Shown: in pieces, positions 48,180 through 57,777 of the stretch
Numbering within the stretch: the stretch's first letter is position 1
Layout: each line of letters opens with the position of its first letter
Assembly (NCBI GenBank): GCA_021442155.1
Contig: CM038228.1
Span: 14,859,179 to 14,923,178 of the forward strand
Direction of reading: 5' to 3'
Origin: Cymbidium sinense
Taxonomy: Eukaryota; Streptophyta; Magnoliopsida; Asparagales; Orchidaceae
DNA length: 64,000 nt
The notes under the pieces: generated by a model
Seen by the model: the letters and a program-made list of their open reading frames with translations, nothing else
Told to the model about the DNA's origin: nothing
The model's database searches: none
Made by a program: the position numbers and the translations under genes

Positions 48180-48735
48180 TGATTCTCTTTCCATGCATTT
48201 CTTTTTGTACATGCACATGTATTTAAGAAAAGTGCTATATTAGTTTGGACAACCCCGTGATTGCGAGGCTTTAAGTATCTTTAAGTAGGTCTTGTATCAT
48301 ACACCCCTAGTGTTAATAATGGTGCCGTACTCACTTATGTCTTTTATACTTATAAGTGTGCATACGAAAAATGGATAAAAGAATCACTCTCTTCTACTAA
48401 ACAAAATCATGCATACATGAAACATTCCAAATTTGCTTAAGCAACCTCTCTTAACATTCTTTTTCTATGCATTTCTTTTTTGTACATGCACATGTATTTA
48501 AGAAAAGTGGTATATTAGTCTGGACAACCCTGGGGTTGTGAGGCTTTAAGTTGCCCCAAGTAGGTCTTGTATCTTATACCCCTGGTGCTAATAAGGGTGT
48601 TGTACTCACTTATGTATTTTATACTTGTAAATGTGCATATGAAAAAAAATGGATAAAAGAATCACCCTTTTCTACTTAACAAAATCATGCATACATGAAA
48701 CATTCCAAATTTCCTTAAGCAATATCTCTTAGCAT
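48180..48735 (+). repeat. 275-bp tandem duplication in A's 3' LTR
   Basis: GTAGGTCTTGTATC at 48285 recurs as GTAGGTCTTGTATC at 48560, each preceded by a TGTACATGCACATGTATTTA-type block and followed by a CTCACTTATGT block. Same spacing as in the 5' LTR. Confidence 0.8.
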
Positions 48736-49823
48736 TCATTATTAAGGTGTGCTAAATACTTGCATTGCATGTATAGATATGCTTAGGATTCATTCATGTG
48801 CATGATACACATGTGGGAAAGAAATAAAATATTATGTGTTTTGTGATAGTAATTCACTTTACTTAATCTTAAAATGCCTTTTTTTAATAGGTTTGTTTAG
48901 AGAAAATCTAAACTTAGGATTAATTAAAATACATAATAAAATATTCACTAAACAAAACTTATTAATGAATCTATCTTAGAAATCACTTAAGGTAGGGAGG
49001 AAAGAGAAGTTCTCTTCTCTTTTCCTCTTTTTACAACCTTTAGTAATTTAGTAGGTTCATTCAAACCAAATCAAATCATCAAATAAAATTAACCTATATC
49101 AACTAAACAACTTAAATGAGACCACCCTTCTAAGTTGAACCTTTTCACACTTAGAAAATCCTATCCTTAAAGCTTAGCTAAGCATACCACACAAACCTTA
49201 CATGGCACACACATTAGGCTAAGTCATCACTTCTAGTCCTATGTTTGGTGCATGATTTGTTGTTTGCTTTTGTTTTGTGATGTGATATTTAGTTTGGATG
49301 TTAGAGTGTATATGTGTAGAATGAATGGTAGGATTATTTAGTCTAATCATTATCTTATGCAGGGGATTGTGCTTAAAGGGTGCTATAATAAAAATATAAC
49401 TACTTTTGCTGTGCAGGTTGCTTATACCCCTAAGCATAATCCAAAATAGGCCAGTAGATTTGGTTACTCATGTATGGGGTGTTAAGTCCAATTTATTTAT
49501 ATACATGCTTAGGAATGTGTGGTTTGTTTAGCTAATCTATGTTTTGCAAGTTTTAGTTAGATTTATTTTTCCCTTTTCATGTCATTTTGTAATTAGGATT
49601 TTGGAATGATTATTATGGGGGATTAGGATGAGCATTGGTTATAAGATCACATCTTATGTACCATATGAAGCCTTTGGAGTATCCACAATCCAACCATCCA
49701 AAAGAAAGAACCAAAAGAAGAAAGAAGAAAGAAGAAAAGAAGAATGAAGAAATGAAGAAATGAAGACCCTTACAACATGAATTCCTTACTTAATTATAAT
49801 TAATTCATTTGTAATCTGGGTTG

Positions 49824-49829
49824 TATAAG
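49824..49829 (+). promoter_or_regulatory. Putative TATA box of the giant LTR (A 3' copy)
   Basis: TATAAG in GGGTTGTATAAGGG, the same context as 20643. Support is conservation between LTR copies only. Confidence 0.35.
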
Positions 49830-51389
49830 GGTAGTGCTCAGCTACCCAATTTGTTTTCGGGTTTGTGTGGTGGTGCTCGACCACTCTTGGCCTTTTATTA
49901 TTTTGCATTAGGTTTATAAAATGTTTTATGTTTTGTTTAGCTTGTGCATTAGAAATGACATATTTCCTAGTTTCTTCCTTGCTTTGATGTATGGACTGGT
50001 TGACGATTAAGCTCTTTGGGAAAAATAAATCTTCTACCAAATTAATCAACTCAAAATTATAATAAACAACTCATAATCTCACCTAAGCAACTCATAACCT
50101 CACCTAAAGCTTAGGCTATAAATTAAGATAATAAAAAATAGTAATCACTTAGCTAGATTTTGTCTTACTTTTATAACATCATGCATAAAAAGTATATTAT
50201 TTCACTCTTGATTGGAGGGCTTCCATCTTTGCCAGAGAACTTGGCTTGACCTGTGAGAGCCATGGTAGAAACATACCTCCTCATCTTGCTGATTTTGTCC
50301 AATAATCTAATTTCTAATGCATTAGACATATGAATCCAATAACTAAAGTCAAATGATTATCCAAAATAAAAATTAAACATATGAAAATTTTGCATTATAT
50401 TTAAGTCATTAAAAGTATGCCTTACATGATCTAGTCTCATAGGGAGTGTGTTTAAGGACTTAATTTCTTTCTAAGTAAATAACAACCTTACTATCTCGCA
50501 TAAATATATGACTTTCCTACATATTTTAAAACTGTAGGAGGATTTAGTTGGCATCCAATCCCTAGGTTGTTGTAAGTCCAATAGTCGGGTGGTTTATCCT
50601 CTTGTGGAGGTAAACCATATGCCCATTTTTGGCTTAGATTTAGGTTGTGCCTTGGCCCATGCCAAAGCTCCCAAGATTTAGGTTCTGAGGTTGCTATTTT
50701 CTCACGGGATAGTGAGCATAAATTCTCATCTCTTGGGCATTTTCATGACCTTGTATCATGGAATTATAAGCCCAAAATTTCTAATAAAAATCCAACTCAA
50801 ACAAATAAATCCTTTTCAAATTTCAAAAATGTAAAGCCCAGTCATAGGATAGTTTGAGATGCTTACTAGGTTTCCTAGCATCGTGAGTATCTCCTACTTA
50901 TCTTCCTTTGGCTTCGATAATAATTCTCTCACTTTGATCAATCCCATTTGATCTTTCAAAATAAACCAATTTATTGATAGTCCAACCTTCAAAATCTTTG
51001 GAGACAATAATCGTTTATCTTAATCAAGAGTATTCTTAAAGAATCTCATTCTTTAAGATGTAATTAACTTAGAGGCTTGCCTCCATAGGAAACTTAATGA
51101 ACTGGTTTAAAATAAACCCTACTTTACTTTTTTTTTATGTAAAGTAAGGGAGGAATCTCTGGTACATACAAAGATCCATAGTCCTTAGGAGTCCTTATTC
51201 AGGTGATTAGGTCCATTATAGGGTGGTGTCTTCTACCTTTCGAGATAGTACACCTCTCCTCAATGTCGTACCTGACCACCCTAATAAGAACATCTGTAGA
51301 TCTATGTGGTGTCCCAACTAAAGGAATATATTTCTGTTTTCATTTATCCTCTTCAAAGGATAGATGAAGGCAGAAATATTTTCACCACA

Positions 51390-51620
51390 ATTTGTTTCAT
51401 ACATTCATGTTTTAAATTTAAAAGAAAAGGTTGCATCTAATTGCATGATGTGGGAAATAAACTATATGGAGTGGCTATAATCACTATGTAAATCTCAAGT
51501 TATTTTTCTTTAGGTAAGAATTAGGTGCTAACTATCAATTAAATAATTAGAAAGTAAATCTTCATGTTGAATCAAAATATAAATATAAATAAAATAAAAT
51601 ATAAAATATAAAATAGAAAA
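51390..51620 (+). mobile_element. Element E: fragment of an older LTR of the same family, target of A
   Basis: The sequence just right of A (TTTCATACATTCATG..., a TGGCTATAATCACTA block, then CAATTAAATAATTAG) follows the order of the LTR middle at about 27485-27690 in C (TTTCATGCATCCAT; TGGCTATTATCACAAC; CAATTAAAAGC) with heavy divergence. This suggests A inserted into an already decayed relative. It is short, so chance or gene conversion cannot be excluded by eye. Confidence 0.45.
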
Positions 51621-52343
51621 TAGAAAAATGAACGTGATCCCAAGCGGCTCCATGGTATCAATATAGGGCCCTCAACAACCAATAAAGATTGTTGAGTATA
51701 AATTCTCTCTCTTAATCACTGTTTATTAATTTGTTTATGAATTTTTGTAATGATTCCAATTATGATATGTTATCCTGATATCAATTTCTAAAGATTCTTA
51801 TTATATTCATTCATTTATATGTGAAAATTTTCATTGTTGAACTATTTGACTAAATTTATGATTTACATATAAAGTGGTTGCAATTTTCTTTTACTGTGAA
51901 GTGGATTGATCATTAATTGGAAGGGTTATTGCCATCTCCTTTCTATAATTTTAGATTAGTCTTCTAAAGCTATCTAGGTAGCTCATCATCTCTTTCATGG
52001 CAAGTGCATCAAATTATTATGATTATCATTATAATTTAATAGAAATTATTTTAAAAAAAAATATTGAAAGAATACCTCAAAATAAAAATGTAATTTTTTT
52101 TCATTTCATTTGCAGTTATTTACATGAACAAAAAAGGAAAAAAAATTAAATTAAGAATTTGATCATTTGAGAATTTATAATTAATTCTATAAATGAAAAT
52201 TTTTTCTCTAATGCTTTTGTTATTGGTATGTGCCGTGCAATTTCAGAACTTCGTAATTCTCCTTAGTCATCCATTCCACAATTGTTCACCATTTGTTAAT
52301 TGATGCATAGTATTTAATACAAGCACAAATAACTCCCAAATTC

Positions 52344-52347
<4 letters not shown>
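51621..52347. other. AT-rich DNA with no recognised feature
   Basis: No open frame, repeat or RNA gene I can support. It is probably flanking chromosomal DNA or an unrecognised old repeat. Confidence 0.4.

Positions 52348-52405
<58 letters not shown>
52348..52405. repeat. (TA)n microsatellite at the start of element F
   Basis: About 29 perfect TA units. It occupies the place of the first ~17 bases of F's 5' LTR and of its left target duplication. Confidence 0.95.
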
Positions 52406-52410
<5 letters not shown>

Positions 52411-52832
52411 CCCCAAAATAATAGAAGAAGAGAGAGGAAAAGACCAGATTGGTTGAAGGATTTTCAATAAACCTCACGAGCACTGCAACAAATAAAACAA
52501 TAAAAGAGGTAGATTAGAAATATATTGTGTATACAGATAGTTAGACCAGTGGATTGTAACTAATCTGTTAGAAATAATAGATTCAGTTAGAATATTTCAA
52601 GAGAATCAAGAAGATGTAGAAAAAAAACTATATAAAGGAACAATAAAGAATAGGAAAAGAAATGTTATTTTCCCTGAAAAATTAATCCCCTCCTTTTCCC
52701 CCTCTCCTTCTATTTTCTTGATCTCATCTCTCTGGAGTCAGGCCGCTCGAAGAGCCAGAACCACCCTAACATCTCATTCCCTTCCACTGGAGTCGACTCC
52801 CAACACGGTTCGATAGCCCTGGGTACCTATCA
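52406..52832 (+). repeat. 5' LTR of element F (start missing)
   Basis: Homology to the 3' LTR begins at ACATACCCCAAAATAAT and ends GGGTACCTATCA. TATATAAAG at 52629-52637 is a likely TATA box and is conserved in the other LTR. The first ~17 bases expected from the 3' LTR (TGATGTGTGCCC...) are replaced by (TA)n. Confidence 0.88.
52629..52637 (+). promoter_or_regulatory. TATA box in F's 5' LTR
   Basis: TATATAAAG, identical at 57570-57578 in the 3' LTR. Followed by a pyrimidine-rich stretch (CTCCTTTTCCCCCTCTCC) typical of plant LTR leader/R regions. Confidence 0.55.
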
Positions 52833-52833
52833 T

Positions 52834-52849
52834 TGGTGCTCTCATTGAG
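52834..52849 (+). promoter_or_regulatory. Primer-binding site of element F
   Basis: TGGTGCTCTCATTGAG begins two bases after the LTR. Position and TGG start fit a PBS; similar TGGTGCTTTCATTGAG sites occur in plant gypsy elements, but I do not assign the tRNA. Confidence 0.6.
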
Positions 52850-52867
52850 TCCTGTAAAGAAACCTAC

Positions 52868-53845
52868 ATGGCAAAAGGCACAAGACACACTACAAAAATA
52901 TTAGAGGAATGTGTTTGCTGATTGGCCAAACACAATGAACAAATGACATCAATCACAATGGTTCTTAATGAAGTTTCTCGCAGATTGTCATCCATTGAAG
53001 ACAAGCTGGAAAAATCAATTCAAGAACACAACAAGGAAGTAAAAAATCACAGGTATGTCACTCTCCGCCCACTAAACTTACATCACATTTTCGATCAACA
53101 ACTATGGGTTCAAGACCTGTAAAAGTAGATATGCCTCATTTTAATGGAGAAAACCCAAAAGGATGGTTATTCAAAGCGGATCAATTTTTTTAATATTACA
53201 ATCTTTCAGAGGAACAAAAATTTATCATAGCCTCCATGTATATGGATGGACCAGCATTGAGTTGGTTCCAATGGACGCATCTTAACAAACAATTAGATTC
53301 TTGGAAAAACTTTAAAGAACATGTTATTCAAAAATTTGGACCATCATTGTATAGAGACATGCGCGGAGAACTTGCAAAAATGCAACAAAGATCATCAGTA
53401 CAAGAATTCTATAATGAATTTGAGGATTTGGCAAATCAAATTTCTATCACTCCACCAGCCTTCCTTCAAAGCTTCTTTGTGGCAGAAAGATATTAAAAGA
53501 GAGGTACGGGCCTTACAACCAAAATATTTACAACAAGCCTTTCAACTAGCCAAATTAATGAAATATCGCTTATCTGATAACATGAACCTTGGGACAAGTT
53601 ACAAAAACACTCAGACAACTATAACCAAACAACACCAATCATTGCTATCAACACCAAACAGTCCACTACAAAATAACCAAGGAAACAGTAAAATTACATT
53701 ACCAGTTCAGAAACTTATAGCAACACAATTAGAAGAAAGAAAGAAAAAAGGATTATATTTCAATTGTGATGAAAAATACCATCGGGGTCACAATTGCAAA
53801 TCAAAATTATTCATCCTTATGGTAGTCAACGATGAACAAGAATAG
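52868..53845 (+). pseudogene. gag: gag of element F (broken)
   Basis: Start ATG 52868 (MAKGTRHTTKILEE). An early TGA at 52919-52921 stands where CGA (Arg) would continue the frame. It proceeds through SRRLSSIEDKLEKS (coiled-coil-like), then after shifts the capsid core MYMDGPALSWFQW...KFGPSLYRDMRGELAKM (53236-53496). The zinc knuckle near 53760 reads YFNCDEKYHRGHNCK; its first Cys is Tyr, so the CCHC is incomplete. Confidence 0.82.
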
Positions 53846-54440
53846 AATCTCCAACTTGAAACGCAAGCTGAAAACACGTCAGTTAGTTTTGATATTCTAG
53901 AAATCAATTTTAATGCATTCATGGGACAATTAAACCCAAGATCTTTATGCCTACAAGGTCTTATTGGAAACATTAAGGTGCAAGTTCTGATTGACAGTGG
54001 GTTGACACACAATTTTATATAATCTAAACTGGTGAAATTTTTGGACCATACAGTAACACCCTTAAACTTCTTCAAGGTATTAGCAGGAAATAGGGAAACA
54101 CTTTAATGTTCAGGATTTTGTTCTCAGATACCAATCAAACTACAAGGCTACACATTTGTAACGGATTATTACCTCTTACCAATGCAAGGAGCAGACGTGG
54201 TATTACGAGTCCAATGGTTAGAACAACTTGGGGAATGTGCAATGGATTATTAGAAACTAACAATAAAATTCGATTGGAACAACACACTAATAAAATTACA
54301 AGGAGACATAACATCAAACCTGGAGAACATTACCTTACATTAATTCACAAAACTGAGAGACAAGGTAGAAATCATCACATATTTTCATATAAGGGAAATC
54401 TCACCATAGACAAACACTCCACCAAGTGAGTCAGGAGAAC
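53846..54440 (+). pseudogene. Aspartic protease of element F (broken)
   Basis: VLIDSGLTHNFI at about 53985-54020 is the active site (family: LIDSGSTHNFI), ended at once by a TAA. Further matches continue out of frame: a GYTFVTDYYLLPMQGADVVL-like stretch around 54145-54205, typical of chromovirus proteases. At least two frame changes. Confidence 0.72.
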
Positions 54441-55050
54441 TACCTGCAAGCATCCAACAAGTATTACAACAATATCAGGAATTATTCCAACCACCAGTAG
54501 AATTACCACCCAAAAGAGAGGTGGATCATCATATCAATCTTTATCCAAGATCTCAATCAATAAAGGTAATACCATATAGATACCCTTACTTTCAAAAAAT
54601 AAAAATTGAATGATTGGTCAAAGAAATGTTAGAGACAGGCATTCTAAGAGAAAGCACAAACATTTTCTCTTCACTGGCTCTTCTAGTAAGAAAAAAAGAT
54701 GGAACATGGCATTTTTGCATTGATTATAGAGCTTTGAACAAGATCACTATTCCAGACCGCTTCCCAATACCAACACCAGAGGAGTTAATGGATAGTTACA
54801 TGTTGTTTGCTTCTCAAAATTGGATTTACGGTCAGGATATCACCAAATATGAATGGTAGAAGATGATATACCCAAAATAGCATTTAGAACACATGAAGGA
54901 CATTATGAATTTATAGTCATGCCATTCGGATTGACAAATGCACCATCAACCTTTCAAGCAATGATGAACACCATTCTGAGACCTTTCCTACGCAAATTTG
55001 TGTTAGTTTTTTTTATGATATATTAATATATAGCCCATCGATAGACCATC
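54441..55050 (+). pseudogene. Reverse transcriptase of element F (broken)
   Basis: The 81-aa open piece at 54614-54859 holds [39 protein letters not shown] and the start of the catalytic palm. After a shift, [17 protein letters not shown] is at about 54918-54970. The YFDD-like box near 55005-55025 is damaged: a T-run and a lost base give TTTTTTTATGATATATTA. It resembles Reina/chromovirus RT. Confidence 0.8.
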
Positions 55051-55870
55051 ATCAAATCCATATACAATTAATTCTGGAATAGTTAAAGGCACATACATTA
55101 TTCATCAAGCCTTCAAAATGCAAATTTCTACAAAAAAAATTAAATACTTAGGACATATCCTCTCGACACAAGGAATAACAGTAGACAAAGAAAAGATTGA
55201 GGTAGTATAATCATGGCAAATTCCAAATTTTATAAAATAGCTAAGAGGATTTTTGGGGCTAACAGGGTATTACAAAAAAGTTCATGCAACACTATGTAGA
55301 AATTGCATCACCATTAACATCCCTATTAGCTGAACAACAATTCCAGTGGTCAGAGGAAGCTTAACAAGCATTCCTACAACTAAAAGTAGCTATGATATCC
55401 TTACAAATTTTGGCATTTCCAAATTTCTTTTTACCTTTTGTTTTAGAAACAGATGCTTCAGGCATAGAAATTGGGGCAGTTTGCTACAAACAACCATCTA
55501 ATTTCCTATTTCAGTAAAAACTCTCATAGATTTTATAAAAATAATCAACATATGCTCGGGAATTATATGCAATCACAGAAGTAGTGGGACGATGGTGTCA
55601 ATACCTATTAGGGAACAAATTTACCATTAAAATATATCAAAAGAGTATAAGAGAATTAATGCAGCAAATGATTCAAACAACAGAACATCAATGATTTCTG
55701 GTTAAACTCTTGGGTTTTGACTACACAATAGAGTACAAACCAAGAATAGCAAATAAAGCAGCTGATGTATTATCTCATAAAGTAGAAAACCATAGCATGC
55801 AGGATAACTTCACCACAACAGAAAACACCCAAACCCAAAACAACCTTAGTTTCTATGCGTATACATAACA
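55051..55870 (+). pseudogene. RNase H of element F (broken)
   Basis: The RT connection ENRGYYKKF-like region around 55255, then LETDASGIEIGAV at about 55445-55485 with the first catalytic Asp. ARELYAITEVVGRW is at about 55555-55595, then the substrate-binding FDYTIEYKPRIANKAADVLS at about 55715-55775 with the last Asp in AADVLS. Several stops and single-base shifts. Confidence 0.75.
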
Positions 55871-57000
55871 ATTTACTTCATTGATGGATCAACTTAAGGA
55901 GGAAACACAAGTCAAACTAGAACCACAACAATTGTTACACTAGATTACAGAAAATCCAAAGAAATTTCATACCTATAGAATATATAATGGGTTAGTATAT
56001 TATAAAAACCACATTGTACTAGCTACAAATTTAGATTTATGTAAAAAAAATAATGAACGAGCTACATTCATCGCCATTAGGTGGCCATGGTGGCATAAGG
56101 AGAACATTAGCAAGGGTAACACAACAATTCTATTGGGCTAAAATGAAATAAGACATTCAAAAATTGTTACAACATGTCTCACATGCAACAAGTGAAATAT
56201 GATAGCCAAAAACCAGCAGGTTTACTGTAATTGTTACCAATACCAACAGCCATATGGGAAGAACTTTCAATAGATTTTATTGTTGGTTTACCAAAGTCAT
56301 AAAACAAAACAGCCATTTTGGTAGTGGTTGATAGATTGTCTAAATATGCTCATTTTTCATCCCTCGACACTAACTTTTCTGCAACTACAGTTGCAACTAT
56401 CTTTGTATCAGATATTTGCAAACTTCATGGCACCCCACAAAGTATTGTTTCAGATAGAGATCCCATTTTTATGAGATCTTTCTGGCAAGAACTGTTTCAT
56501 CTAAGTGGGACTACATTGAATCATAGCAGCTCCTATCATCCACAAACAGATGGTCAAACATAAGTAACAAATAGAGTACTAGAGCAATACCTTCACAGCT
56601 TTGTACTAGAATCACCAAAAAGCTGGTTACAATTCTTACCATAGGCAGAATTCTCTTACAACACAGCTATTAGCACATCTACAAAAATGACTTCTTTCTA
56701 AATTATTTATGGGAGACTTCCACCTCTAATTATACCTTATAACTGCAATTCCACTACCAATTCAGAAGAGGAAATAATTTTGCAACAAAGAGAACAGATA
56801 TTTCAAAAACTCAAAATCAATTTACAGGAGGCGCAAAATAGAATGAAATAGATGGCCAACAAGAAAAGAAGAGAGTTATAGCTTCAAGTTAACGATTTAG
56901 TTCTCATTAAATTGTAACCATATCGACAAACTTTAGTAATGACTCAACCATACACAAATTTGCAAAGACAATACTATGGACCTTTTAAAATAACATAGAA
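55871..57000 (+). pseudogene. int: Integrase of element F (catalytic Glu codon is a stop)
   Basis: Zinc-binding region at about 56050-56190 (ELHSSPLGGHGG... with His pair; the CxxC part is altered near 56180). Core: LSIDFIVGLPKS at about 56264-56300 gives the first Asp. The 81-aa open piece 56318-56563 has VSDRDPIF (second Asp, residue 46) and ends YHPQTDGQT. The next codon, where the catalytic Glu belongs, is TAA (56561-56563). The homology continues beyond it (VTNRVLEQYLHSF). Confidence 0.82.
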
Positions 57001-57413
57001 AGTGAGTACAGTGGCTTATAACTAGAGCTTCCAGAAACAGCAAAATCCATAATGTTTTCCATATATCCCATCTCAAAAAATTTTGGGAAGACTCTAGTTT
57101 ACATCCAACAGTACTTCCAGCATATTTTATTGAAGGCCAACCACTAGTCACACCAATTGACATTTTAGATAAACAAATTGTAATGCAAGGAGAAAGACTA
57201 ATAAAAGAAATCTTAGTACAGTGGAATGGCTTATTAACAAAGGATGCATCTTGGATCCCTCTCAAGGAATTTCAGAAGGCATATCCTAACTTTGACTTTG
57301 AGGGCAAGGTCATTTTTGGGGAAGGGGGTAATGATGTGTGCCCAGATAACATACCCCAAAATAATAGAAGAAGAGAGAGGAAAAGACCAGATTGGTTGAA
57401 GGATTTCCAATGA
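57001..57413 (+). pseudogene. Chromodomain and C-terminal tail of F's polyprotein
   Basis: A GPF/Y-like region is near 56980-57060 out of frame. The open piece 57183-57413 carries the chromodomain EILVQWNGLLTKDASWIPL followed by YPNFDFEGKV. It then runs in frame through the purine tract and 27 codons of the 3' LTR, ending RKRPDWLKDFQ. Chromodomains of this kind tether integration to chromatin marks. The first aromatic-cage residue region is not evident, as in group II chromodomains. The Met at 57183 is internal. Confidence 0.75.
57313..57331 (+). promoter_or_regulatory. Polypurine tract of element F
   Basis: TTTTTGGGGAAGGGGGTAA immediately before the 3' LTR start TGATGTG. Confidence 0.85.
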
Positions 57414-57777
57414 ACCTCATGAGCATTGCAACAAATAAAATAATAAAAGAGGTAGATTAGAAATATATTGTGTATAGAGATAGTTAGACCAGTGGAGTGA
57501 AACTAATCTGTTAGAAATAACATATCCAATTAGAATATTTCAAGAGAATCAAGAAGATGTAGAAGAAAACTATATAAAGGAACAACAAAGAACAGAAGAA
57601 AAAATGCTATTATCTTCCCTGAAAAATCAATCTCTTCCTTCTCCCCCTCTCCTTCTTTTTTCTTGATCTCATCTCTCTGGAGTCAGACCACTCTAAGAGC
57701 CAAAACCACCCTAACTTCTCAGTCCCTTCCACTGGAGTCGACTCCCAACATGGTTCGATAGCCTTGGGTACCTATCA
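57332..57777 (+). repeat. 3' LTR of element F (446 bp)
   Basis: TGATGTGTGCCC...CCTATCA with TG...CA ends. It pairs with 52406-52832. The first 81 bases also encode the polyprotein's end. The next five bases, TAGGC, are the expected target-duplication copy. Confidence 0.9.

Larger units (their letters stand above)
19111..51389 (+). mobile_element. Element A: giant-LTR Tat-like Ty3/gypsy retrotransposon, near full length in the window
   Basis: Order on the plus strand: truncated 5' LTR (19111-22186), PBS (22195), leader (22187-31816, with solo LTR C inserted), ORF1/gag, protease, RT, RNase H, archaeal-like RNase H, integrase ending at 40479, 3' UTR repeats (to 43277) and 3' LTR (43278-51389). 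The two LTRs belong together because both carry a tandem duplication with exactly the same 275-base spacing, absent from B and C. The start of the 5' LTR lies beyond element B, outside the window. Removing C (7.5 kb) leaves an internal region of about 13.6 kb. The dual RNase H places it in the Tat/Ogre branch. All genes are interrupted. Confidence 0.85.
43278..51389 (+). repeat. 3' LTR of element A (8.1 kb, complete)
   Basis: Starts TATTGGGGTCATTTTTGG (TG decayed to TA; C starts TGTTGACCTCATTTTTAG) and ends ATTTTCACCACA. Colinear with C, but with only one 180-bp unit (near 43760), a different, GC-richer block at about 45000-46300 and the 275-bp duplication at 48285/48560. The purine tract (49695-49765) and putative TATA (49824) are conserved. 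The expected target duplication to the right is ATTTG (51390-51394); its partner is off-window. Open frames at 46072-46289 and elsewhere are not conserved and not called. Confidence 0.85.
52406..57777 (+). mobile_element. Element F: Reina-like chromovirus (Ty3/gypsy, 5.4 kb)
   Basis: 5' LTR (52406-52832, start lost), PBS, gag, protease, RT, RNase H, integrase, chromodomain, purine tract and 3' LTR (57332-57777). The LTRs agree over about nine bases in ten by eye. Chromodomain wording (EILVQWNG...DASWIPL...YPNFDFEGKV) and a reading frame that runs into the 3' LTR fit Reina-type plant chromoviruses. Coding is broken by stops and frame shifts in every gene. Five bases TAGGC follow the 3' LTR; no matching copy remains on the left. 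Confidence 0.9.

Noticed and set aside
52267..52483. Open frames with runs of Tyr-Ile
   Set aside because: They are translations of the (TA)n microsatellite.
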